The position numbers were made by a program, and so were the translations under genes. The notes beneath the pieces are model-generated. The model did no database searches. It was given only the letters and a program-made list of their open reading frames with translations, and was not told the origin of the DNA. A DNA stretch of 20,660 nucleotides from JAENVT01 sp031404635. Lineage in GTDB: Bacteria; Actinomycetota; Acidimicrobiia; Acidimicrobiales; Ilumatobacteraceae. Positions 14,408-20,660 of this stretch are shown in pieces (position 1 is the stretch's first letter; the number at the start of each line of letters is the position of its first letter). The stretch lies in contig JANNHY010000086.1 of assembly GCA_031404635.1 (NCBI GenBank), forward strand, positions 1 to 20,660, given 5' to 3'.

Positions 14408-15223
14408 ATGTTGGCGCGCCTGGCCGCCACGGTCGTGATGCTTGCGATCCCGCTCACGAACCCTGGCGCGTCCCGGGAGGTCCACCTCCATATTCGACCG
14501 ATCACGGAGCGCTCGGCGGTGGCGCCCGTGCTCGATCGGCTCGAGGCTGGCGACGTCGTGCGCGTGTTCGTGGATGGCGGCCTCGCCGGCGCCAGCGGCA
14601 TCGTGCACCAATGCCACCGCGCCGCCGACGGCTTCACCGGCTGCACAAATGGCTTCCCCGTGCAGTTCAGCCCCGAAGGGAGCACCGCCTTTCAGTATCA
14701 GATCGAGGACGCCGGCGACTGCGGCGTCAACGATTCGTGTGCGATCGTGGTCGACGATGCGAACGGCGGAACGGCGTACGCGCTTGCAGTCTTCGGGGCG
14801 CCAGCACCATCGCCACCTGAGGTGACGTTGTCGCCGCTCGGGCCCCATTCACAGGGCGACACGGTTCGCGTCGACGTCGCATCACTCCCCCCAGGAGCGG
14901 CGCTGCACGTGGCGTTCTGTGATCCGAGATGTGGAGCCTTCAACACAGCCGCCGCAGGCGCCGACGGGCGAGCCACGGCTTCGGTCGTCATCGGCAGGCG
15001 TTGCACCGACTGCGGCATCGCCGTCATCGGTGGTGCACGGGAGGTGCTCGTCGACGTGAAGTATTCGCCCTTGCCCACCCCGCGCTACTCACCGACGCGG
15101 CTGGTGGTTGGGCTCGCCGCAGCGGGCGCCCTGATTCTCGCCGCGTGGTGGGTCATCGCAACGGTGGATTGGAGACCACCCTCGGAGGCATCGACGCCGG
15201 AGTTCGACAGGTTCGAGCTGTAG
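14408..15223 (+). CDS. Secreted, C-terminally anchored protein with two neocarzinostatin-like domains
   Basis: A 271-residue protein with an N-terminal signal (LARLAATVVMLAIPL) and one C-terminal span (231-253) with a short acidic tail. Between them lie two beta-rich repeats of about 80 residues, 46-130 and 136-216. Each reads 'G-D-x-V-R-V ... G ... C' and holds four cysteines (69, 79, 105, 111 and 171, 175, 199, 202), probably forming two disulfides per repeat. The layout resembles the Ig-like neocarzinostatin apoprotein fold, which carries enediyne drugs in streptomycetes. No enediyne genes are present here, so a binding or structural role is more likely. It ends the ABC/sigma operon, 12 nt after the anti-sigma-like gene. 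Fold assignment is by eye. Confidence 0.65.
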   Translation: MLARLAATVVMLAIPLTNPGASREVHLHIRPITERSAVAPVLDRLEAGDVVRVFVDGGLAGASGIVHQCHRAADGFTGCTNGFPVQFSPEGSTAFQYQIEDAGDCGVNDSCAIVVDDANGGTAYALAVFGAPAPSPPEVTLSPLGPHSQGDTVRVDVASLPPGAALHVAFCDPRCGAFNTAAAGADGRATASVVIGRRCTDCGIAVIGGAREVLVDVKYSPLPTPRYSPTRLVVGLAAAGALILAAWWVIATVDWRPPSEASTPEFDRFEL

Positions 15224-15269
15224 GCGCAGACGCCGGCGATCCACTGTGTCTCCGAGCCACACCCAGGTG

Positions 15270-16457
15270 TCAGGGGCGGTTGCGGCCGAGCTGGTCGTGG
15301 CTGGCGACCCAGTCACCGTGCACCACAGCGCTGCTGAGCGAGATCTCGCCGGCCAGCACCACCCCGGCACAGACCTCGGCGAACTTGTCGACCATGCCCG
15401 AGCCGTAGCAGCCGAGCATCTCGAGGCACTCGCGCTGGGTCGGCAGGCCGGTGCCACCCCCATAGGTGGCCACGATCAGCGACGTGAGGGTCACCGACCA
15501 GTAATAGTCGCCGTTCGGAAGCAGGTCTGCGTAGGTAAGGCCGGCGTGAGACTCGGCCACGTTGGCTGCGTCCTGGCCGGTGGCGATGAACAGAGCAGCC
15601 AGGGCGTTCGCCGCATGCGCTCCGTTCGACGCTGCCCCTGCCATGAACGCTCCGACGTTGGAGATCTGCCGCATCCGGAACAGCTGCGCTGACTCCACGC
15701 CCATGTGATCACGGAGCACATCTTGCGGGATGACCACCTCCGCGACCACTCGCTTGCCGCGGGTCTGCAACATGTTGATCTGCGAATGCTTCTTGTCGGT
15801 GTCGATGTTGCCAGACAGCAGGAAGTCGGGCCGGGCAGGATGGTGGCCCCGGATCCACTCGCACGCCGCCAGCGTGGCCTTGCCGGTCATGTTCTGACCA
15901 GCGGCGTCACCCGTGGTGTAGTTGAACCGGAGGTAGCGCAGCCGTCCCACCGCGTATTGGCCGATGCCGACCAGATGGCCCGAGTGGGTGGTCGCCTCGG
16001 CTTTGGCACGGATGTCGTCGAGGTGGTCCTCCACCCAGTGCCCGAAGTCGCGAGCCTCGAGGGCGTCACCCAGCATGAACACCGGCGCCCTTTGCATTGA
16101 ATTGTCGACCACGGTGGTCTTCACGCCGCCGCACTCCGACAGCAATCGCATGCCTCGGTTGTAGCTGGCCACCAACGTTCCCTCTGTGGTGGCCAGTGGC
16201 ACCAGGAAGTCGCCGCGTGCGTGCTCGCCGCAGATCAGGAGTGGTCCGGCGATTCCGATGGGCACCTGGGCGACTCCGATGAAATGCTCGATGTTCCCCG
16301 GCAGTACAGAGGCGTCGAACGAATAGCGGGTCACGTGATCGAGCATCACCCCGGTCTGGTCATGCACGAACCGCTGTCGAGCCTCGATGACAGCGTCGCT
16401 GATGTCGATTGTCTCGCGCGGGATGTGCGGGCGAGGCCCCGTTGGGTGACCGGCCAT
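15270..16457 (-). CDS. Hydroxymethylglutaryl-CoA reductase
   Basis: A 395-residue enzyme that reduces HMG-CoA to mevalonate. Catalytic residues are visible: E92 in ATTEGTLVASYNRG, K223 in GNIDTDKK, D296 in TGQDAANV, and H387 in VASHD near the C-terminus. TTGDAAGQNM (181-190) and TYGGGTGLPTQRE (331-343) are also diagnostic and look closer to the class I (archaeal/eukaryotic) form than to class II. The open frame extends to 16715, but ATG 16457 has AGAGG at 6-7 nt and starts the conserved protein. No other mevalonate gene occurs in the window. It converges on the neocarzinostatin-like gene, 46 nt away, and the gap holds no clear terminator. Confidence 0.93.
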   Translation of the reverse strand: MAGHPTGPRPHIPRETIDISDAVIEARQRFVHDQTGVMLDHVTRYSFDASVLPGNIEHFIGVAQVPIGIAGPLLICGEHARGDFLVPLATTEGTLVASYNRGMRLLSECGGVKTTVVDNSMQRAPVFMLGDALEARDFGHWVEDHLDDIRAKAEATTHSGHLVGIGQYAVGRLRYLRFNYTTGDAAGQNMTGKATLAACEWIRGHHPARPDFLLSGNIDTDKKHSQINMLQTRGKRVVAEVVIPQDVLRDHMGVESAQLFRMRQISNVGAFMAGAASNGAHAANALAALFIATGQDAANVAESHAGLTYADLLPNGDYYWSVTLTSLIVATYGGGTGLPTQRECLEMLGCYGSGMVDKFAEVCAGVVLAGEISLSSAVVHGDWVASHDQLGRNRP

Positions 16458-16549
16458 CGTGGACCTCTTTTCGTGGCTGTGGCTCGCGCACCAGTATGCA
16501 TGCTCTTTGCAGCAGGTCGGCACCGGCCCCGCCGACGGTTCACCGGATA

Positions 16550-18385
16550 TCAGCCGGGTGCGATGAAGCCCTCGACGTCGATCACCACATCGGTGTCGAC
16601 GGAGCTGTAGAGACAGAACTGGTTCGAGCCGCCGGTCGCCACGACCGCCCGGTTGGCAACGATCGTGCCGGCGACGACGTTGAGGTTCGACGCGGTAGGC
16701 ACCGCCTCGCCGCACGGGTACAGCGTGATGAACCCGCTGCCCGACGGGTCGACCGCGGTGAGGTTGACGATCGCCGCTGCGGGCACCGTGTCGAGGCCGA
16801 CGGCCAATGACTGGCCGGGGGCGATCCGCTGGGTGTTGCGAGTGTCGAGGATCCGCTGTGGATCGACGGCGCTAGCAAGGCCGCCGACGGTGCCGTGCAA
16901 CGCATGGAGGTCGACGACTACATCTGTGTCGGTGCTGGCGAAGATGCACAGCTGGCCGCCGCCGAGACCGACCGTGGCAGAGGCGGCAACATCGCGGCCG
17001 GCGGTGACGTTGAGACTCGAGGTCGACGGCGGGAGATTGACGCTCGCGCACGGCCCGGGCAACACGCTGATGAAGCCATTGCCCTCCGGCCCGGCGGCGG
17101 TCACGTTGACCGTGGCCGCCGTGGCCGCAGCGTCGACTCCGGGCAGCGCGGCGACATCGACCGTCAACAACTGGTTGGCGGGCAGACGCTGCCGCGCGAC
17201 CGCGAGCGCCTGCGGTTCACCCGGCCTGGTGTCGACCAACCGCACCGGCGCCACAGGCACCGAGCGCAGACCGTTCGGCCCAATCCAGCCGCTGACATCG
17301 ACGATCACGTCGGTCGGCTGCAGGGTGTAGACGCACAGCGACCCACCGCCGAGACGCACCACGGCCGAGTTGGCGACGATCGACAGCGCCACGGCGTTGA
17401 CCATCGACGCGGTAGGTAGGGCGCTGCCACACGGGAAGGCGGTGAGAAATGTGTCGGCGCACGGCTCGATGGCGGTCACCGAAACCACCGCCGCGGCGAC
17501 ATCGGTCGGCACACCGTTGATGCCGGCGATCTGAACGGTCAGCATCCGGCCGGCGCCGAGCTTGCCCGGCAGGTCACGGGTGTCGACGACGCGCACCGGG
17601 GTCGGCATCAGCGTGACGCCGCCATCGGTCGAGACTCGCGTGCCGGCGGCACCAACTGGCACTTCACCACCAGACCACACCCCCGACGTACAGCGGACCG
17701 GTAACAGCTGATCGAGAGCGTCGCCGATCAGGTCGGCCATCGCCGCCGCGGCCTGCGGGCCGAGATGGATGCCATCGCCGGAGAACCAGCTTGTCGGCAG
17801 GCCGGCGCTACGTGATGCCCAGTCGGCCAGCGACAGCTCTGGATCATGCCTACTGCGCAGCACCGCGTTGCTGGCGCGGAAGCGGGCGACGTTCCCGGCC
17901 GTGCCGGCCTCGCGGTAGGTCAACCAGATGACGTGGTCAATGCCCTGCAGGTGGGCCTCGGCGATCATCGCGTCGACCGCGGCGTCGATTCCGTACGGGC
18001 CGGTGGATGGATCGTCGTAGCCGGCGGCGATCACCAACGCCCGGTCGTATTGCCCCGCCCAGGCGCGCAGCACGGTGATCGCATTGGTGGGCGCGGCTGC
18101 GGGCGGGATCCGGCAGCTGGTCGTGATCAGCCGCCGGCAGCCTGCGGCGTCGAGGATGAACGAATGCCGCGCGGCCAGCGCCGCCCGGCCGGACGAGCTG
18201 TATCCCTGGGCCAGACCGTTGAGCACGGAGTCGCCGATCAGCAGCGCCTCGACGCTTCCCGGCGCAGCGAGCGTGATCGGGGGAGCGGTCGTAAGCGTCG
18301 CTGCGCCGAGCAGCGCAGCGATCAACACCCGTGCCGCACCAGCTACCAGCCGATGGCGCACAGCACGTCTACGCATTCGTCGCAT
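16550..18385 (-). CDS. Secreted SGNH-hydrolase-like protein with three C-terminal RxxDTR repeats
   Basis: A 611-residue protein with an Arg-rich start and hydrophobic export signal (about 12-40). An SGNH/GDSL-like domain spans 45-230: GDSVLNG with S53, and DGIHLGP with D204 and H207 as the other triad members. The usual block III 'GxND' reads AGYDD, so activity is uncertain. Three repeats of 105-120 residues follow (about 260-372, 378-498, 507-611). Each starts R(V/L/I)-x-DTR, has GF(I)-x-x-(Y/L)PCG-like and N-x-x-A segments, and ends D-V-x-(I/V)DV-x-G. Such repeats are common in surface proteins of Acidimicrobiia. A deacylase or carbohydrate-esterase role at the cell surface is inferred. ATG 18385 and ATG 18376 are both possible; neither has a strong ribosome binding site. 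The stop lies 92 nt before the HMG-CoA reductase start. Confidence 0.82.
   Translation of the reverse strand: MRRMRRRAVRHRLVAGAARVLIAALLGAATLTTAPPITLAAPGSVEALLIGDSVLNGLAQGYSSSGRAALAARHSFILDAAGCRRLITTSCRIPPAAAPTNAITVLRAWAGQYDRALVIAAGYDDPSTGPYGIDAAVDAMIAEAHLQGIDHVIWLTYREAGTAGNVARFRASNAVLRSRHDPELSLADWASRSAGLPTSWFSGDGIHLGPQAAAAMADLIGDALDQLLPVRCTSGVWSGGEVPVGAAGTRVSTDGGVTLMPTPVRVVDTRDLPGKLGAGRMLTVQIAGINGVPTDVAAAVVSVTAIEPCADTFLTAFPCGSALPTASMVNAVALSIVANSAVVRLGGGSLCVYTLQPTDVIVDVSGWIGPNGLRSVPVAPVRLVDTRPGEPQALAVARQRLPANQLLTVDVAALPGVDAAATAATVNVTAAGPEGNGFISVLPGPCASVNLPPSTSSLNVTAGRDVAASATVGLGGGQLCIFASTDTDVVVDLHALHGTVGGLASAVDPQRILDTRNTQRIAPGQSLAVGLDTVPAAAIVNLTAVDPSGSGFITLYPCGEAVPTASNLNVVAGTIVANRAVVATGGSNQFCLYSSVDTDVVIDVEGFIAPG
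16553..17608 (-). repeat. Three diverged ~110-residue protein repeats in the SGNH gene
   Basis: The units correspond to about 17270-17608, 16892-17254 and 16553-16867. They share the openings PVRVVDTR, PVRLVDTR and PQRILDTR. Their ends are also alike: CVYTLQPTDVIVDVSGWIGP, CIFASTDTDVVVDLHALHG and CLYSSVDTDVVIDVEGFIAP. Similarity is at the protein level, so the duplications are old. Confidence 0.8.
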
Positions 18386-18680
18386 TGTACCGACGATGCT
18401 TCGAGCGCGGGTTGTGCGAGTCAGGTCCGCACCACCCCCCAGGCTGCCGTCCTCATCCTGGCGGGATGGGCGACCCGGCCACCCGGCGCTACAACCCGCG
18501 CATAGATATCAAACAACGCTTGGGGTGCGCGGACAAGTGACGTACGTCCCGAACTCGTGGCTACCTTGGGCTGTTAGCCCCCGGCACACAGGTCCCGAAG
18601 CGGCGTGGCGAGTGACGCCCGCCGCACGAGATAGACGCCACCGAGCGTGGCGTACCTCGCGACGCGTAGGGTTGCAGTCG
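18386..18680. promoter_or_regulatory. 295-nt divergent region with inverted repeats upstream of the MFS gene
   Basis: No gene is recognised here. Near the MFS start, ACGCCAC (18635-18641) and GTGGCGT (18647-18653) form a perfect 7-nt inverted repeat with a 5-nt spacer, 27 nt before the ATG. A related GGCG-AGTGA-CGCC lies at 18607-18619. Further upstream are a palindrome GACGTACGTC (18539-18548) and a small hairpin GGGCT-GTT-AGCCC (18568-18580). The first pair resembles TetR-type operators, which often control MFS exporters. Function is inferred. Confidence 0.4.
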
Positions 18681-20318
18681 ATGAGCGAGGCCGATAGCGA
18701 GACGTCTGAGGCTCGGCTTTCACCGTGGGCGCCCCTGCGTTATCCGGTGTTCCGAGCGCTGTTCGTCGCTCAACTGGCCTCGAACATTGGCACACTCATG
18801 CAAAGCGTCGGGTCGGCATGGCTGATGGGAGATCTGGGCGGGTCGGCATTCCTGATCGCTCTCGTGCCGACGGCCAGCATGCTGCCGGTCCTGATCGCCG
18901 GTGTGCCCGCCGGCGCCTTGGCCGACATCTTCGATCGCCGTCGACTGTTGATCGGCGGCCAATTTTGGATGCTGATATGCGCGGCGGCGCTCGCCACGGT
19001 GTCGTTCCTCGATGTCGTCACGCCCACCAGCCTGCTTGCGCTGACCTTCGGGCTCGGGATGGGCGGCGCGCTCACGTTCCCTGCGTTCCAAGCCATCCAG
19101 CCCGACCTGGTGCCCCAACGAGAGTTCCGTCAGGCGATCGCCCTCGGGTCGCTCACGTTCAATGTCGGGCGGGCGATCGGGCCCGCCATCGGTGGCTTCG
19201 TCGTCGCCCTCGGCGGCCCGGGATGGGTGTTCCTCATCAACGCCGTGTCCTTCCTTGCCATCGTCGGGGTCCTCGTGTGGTGGCGGCGACCGGTCCCAGA
19301 GTCGAATCTGCCGGCCGAAACGCTCAGCGGCGCCATGCGGGCCGGGCTTCGATACGCCGTGCATTCGCCGGCGCTTCGCGGCGTGCTCAATCGAACGGCG
19401 GTCTTCACTCTTCCCGCAGCCGCGCTACAGGCCCTGCTTCCGATCGTGGCACGCGACCGCCTTGGATTGACCAGCGGCGGTTACGGCTTGCTCCTCGGAT
19501 GCTTCGGCATCGGCGCCGCCGGCGCCGCGGTCGTGCGCCCCCGCCTCGACGACCGCTACGACCACGATCAACTCGTCGTCGGGTCGTCAGTGCTGCTGGC
19601 GGCGGCGCTCGTGATCGAGGGAACAAGTCGCATCGCCTGGGTGACTGGCCCCGGCATGGTCGTAGGTGGCTTGGCCTGGGCGACGGCGTTGACCAGCACC
19701 GGCGTGGCCGCGTTCTCGACACTGCCCGAGTGGGTGCGCGCCCGCGGCATGGGCCTGTACATGCTCGTGCTCGCCGGTGGCATCGCCCTCGGCAGCGCAG
19801 CGTGGGGAATACTCGCGGCGGCGAACCTGACGGCCGCACACGTGGTCGCGGCCGCCGCCATCCTCCTCACCCTGGCGACGACCAAGCGGTGGCGCCTCGG
19901 CTCGGTGACCGGGCTCGACCTGCGCCTCGTCCCGGCCGACGACCCGACGGTGGCAATGGTCCCTCACCCGACAGACGGTCCTGTGCTGGTCACTGTCACC
20001 TACGAAGTGCCCGGCGACGACGTCCACGCCTTCGCCGACGCGATGCGGTTCGTCGAGCGCCACCGACGGCGGACGGGCGCCTACCGATGGGGGCTGTTTC
20101 GTGATCTCGCCGCTCCGCATCAGTTCATCGAAACCTTCGTCGTGGAGTCGTGGGGCGAGCACCTTCGCCAGCACCAACGCACCACGGTCAATGCCGACCG
20201 TGTTCTCGATCCGGTGCGTCGCTACCTCGGCCCCACCGTCGTCGTCGCCCACTACCTGTCGGTCTACAGCCCGAGGGGACAGGACCAGATCGGACACTCC
20301 GAGCCTGAGTCCCTATAG
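18681..20318 (+). CDS. MFS exporter (MFS_3 / transmembrane secretion effector type) with C-terminal monooxygenase-like domain
   Basis: A 545-residue protein. Residues ~15-415 form a 12-span major facilitator, starting PLRYPVFRALFVAQLASNIG and carrying AGALADIFDRRRLLIGGQ, the loop 2-3 basic motif of the superfamily. After a linker, residues ~430-530 (GPVLVTVTYEVPGDDVHAFA, then RTGAYRWGLFRDL and FVVESWGEH) match the small antibiotic-biosynthesis-monooxygenase-like domain often fused to this MFS group. It likely exports a small molecule or siderophore-like compound; the substrate is unknown. The open frame extends back to 18075, but ATG 18681 starts the conserved region and has AGGG 9 nt upstream. 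It diverges from the SGNH gene. Confidence 0.92.
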   Translation: MSEADSETSEARLSPWAPLRYPVFRALFVAQLASNIGTLMQSVGSAWLMGDLGGSAFLIALVPTASMLPVLIAGVPAGALADIFDRRRLLIGGQFWMLICAAALATVSFLDVVTPTSLLALTFGLGMGGALTFPAFQAIQPDLVPQREFRQAIALGSLTFNVGRAIGPAIGGFVVALGGPGWVFLINAVSFLAIVGVLVWWRRPVPESNLPAETLSGAMRAGLRYAVHSPALRGVLNRTAVFTLPAAALQALLPIVARDRLGLTSGGYGLLLGCFGIGAAGAAVVRPRLDDRYDHDQLVVGSSVLLAAALVIEGTSRIAWVTGPGMVVGGLAWATALTSTGVAAFSTLPEWVRARGMGLYMLVLAGGIALGSAAWGILAAANLTAAHVVAAAAILLTLATTKRWRLGSVTGLDLRLVPADDPTVAMVPHPTDGPVLVTVTYEVPGDDVHAFADAMRFVERHRRRTGAYRWGLFRDLAAPHQFIETFVVESWGEHLRQHQRTTVNADRVLDPVRRYLGPTVVVAHYLSVYSPRGQDQIGHSEPESL

Positions 20319-20340
20319 GCCCCTCACCAGTTAGAGGTCG

Positions 20341-20660
20341 TCATCCAGGGTCTGGAGGCACGTCAACTCGTCGACGGCGCGGAGTGAGAGTCGACCACAC
20401 GAGGACGCACCCCGCCAGGGTCAGGCTGAATGCCACGAACAGCAGCGGACCGTTCGCCGAGCCCGTGGCGGGTAGGACCGCATCGGGAGATACCGCCAGC
20501 GCCGCCGAGGCCGGAGCCGGAGCCGCAGCCGGCGACGACGCTGGCGCCGGGGTCGGCGTCGGCGTTGGGGTCGGCGTTGGGGTCGGGGTCGGCGTTGGGG
20601 TCGGCGTTGGGGTCGGGGTTGGCGTTGGGGTCGGGGTTGGGGTCGGGGTTGGGGTTGGGG
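20341..20660 (-). CDS. 3' end of a cell-wall-anchored surface protein (LPATG sorting signal, Pro-Thr spacer), partial
   Basis: Reading the - strand from the window edge gives at least 18 consecutive Pro-Thr dipeptides, then PAPASSPAAAPAPASAALAV, then SPDAVLPATG. A hydrophobic segment (PLLFVAFSLTLAGCVLVW) and the basic tail TPRRRRVDVPPDPG end at TGA (20343-20341). LPxTG, membrane span and Arg tail in that order form a class sortase signal: sortase cuts between T and G and links the protein to peptidoglycan. The PT stretch would span the wall. The N-terminal functional domain lies beyond the window, so the role is unknown. The stop is only 22 nt from the convergent MFS stop. Confidence 0.85.
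   Translation of the reverse strand, partial: PTPTPTPTPTPTPTPTPTPTPTPTPTPTPTPTPTPTPAPASSPAAAPAPASAALAVSPDAVLPATGSANGPLLFVAFSLTLAGCVLVWSTLTPRRRRVDVPPDPG
20551..20660. repeat. Hexanucleotide repeat array coding for (Pro-Thr)n
   Basis: At least 18 tandem 6-nt units, GGGGTT, GGGGTC, GGCGTT and GGCGTC on the + strand, run to the window edge and continue beyond it. On the - strand they read Pro-Thr. The + strand is rich in G4 runs and could form G-quadruplexes. Confidence 0.9.

Noticed and set aside
16458..16715. N-terminal extension of HMG-CoA reductase
   Set aside because: The extension overlaps the end of the SGNH gene and has no family similarity, while ATG 16457 has a good ribosome binding site.
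18551..18660. tRNA or riboswitch-like fold upstream of the MFS gene
   Set aside because: Short hairpins exist, but no cloverleaf or known riboswitch core could be drawn; operator-like repeats explain the symmetry better.
18075..18680. N-terminal extension of the MFS gene to a 747-residue product
   Set aside because: The extension is Arg/Pro-rich, lies mostly opposite the SGNH gene and matches no MFS family; ATG 18681 begins the conserved region.
20641..20660. Telomere-like GGGGTT repeats
   Set aside because: They are explained as Pro-Thr codons on the other strand, in frame with the LPATG tail, so a chromosome-end function is not supported.

Overview
The window is GC-rich (I did not compute the value) and densely coded, with GTG as well as ATG starts and several 4-nt start/stop overlaps. 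Actinobacterial-type gene families suggest a member of the Actinomycetota. The three 'R(L/V/I)xDTR' beta-rich repeats in the SGNH-type surface protein, the ECF sigma/membrane protein/neocarzinostatin-like operon and the trehalose/glucan cluster are what I would expect of an Acidimicrobiia-like organism (Ilumatobacter relatives). That placement is inference, because no rRNA is present. I found no tRNA, rRNA or CRISPR array.

Region 1 (1-5583) is a storage-sugar/osmolyte block. A frame-disrupted tail of an acyl-CoA synthetase enters from the left edge on the + strand and runs into the end of a GT4 glycosyltransferase gene. The glycosyltransferase lies downstream of otsA (trehalose-6-phosphate synthase) on the - strand. 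A HAD-IIB phosphatase, possibly the matching phosphatase, diverges from otsA. It runs 125 nt into the 3' end of a convergent glycogen-debranching-type amylo-alpha-1,6-glucosidase gene.

Region 2 (5632-10446) looks like a nucleotide-signalling or conflict locus. On the - strand, a protein with a deoxyribosyltransferase-like Rossmann domain plus a TPR/MAP3K TRAFs-binding-type domain is followed, 1 nt later, by a patatin-like phospholipase. The phospholipase's N-terminal half carries what reads as the same TPR-type module. Diverging from them on the + strand is a TIR-domain membrane protein gene broken by a frameshift and by a second frameshift with an apparent deletion. The set of nucleotide-processing domain, TPR sensor, lipase effector and TIR is the most interesting content of the window.

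Region 3 (10447-10641) is a non-coding block between convergent genes. It is bounded by 24-nt imperfect inverted repeats (21/24) and holds two hairpin units with the same loop, consistent with a MITE-like or REP-like element and/or a terminator.

Region 4 (10642-15223) holds secreted Cu/Zn superoxide dismutase on the - strand. Diverging from it is a tightly coupled + strand operon: ABC ATPase, ABC-2 permease, ECF sigma factor, anti-sigma-like membrane protein, and a membrane-anchored protein with two neocarzinostatin-like domains. The membrane-protein gene contains an in-frame internal ATG behind a perfect Shine-Dalgarno sequence.

Region 5 (15270-20660) contains a solitary HMG-CoA reductase, an SGNH-like surface protein with three C-terminal repeats, and a divergent MFS exporter with a C-terminal monooxygenase-like domain. 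At the right edge is the 3' end of a Pro-Thr-rich cell-wall protein with an LPATG sorting signal.
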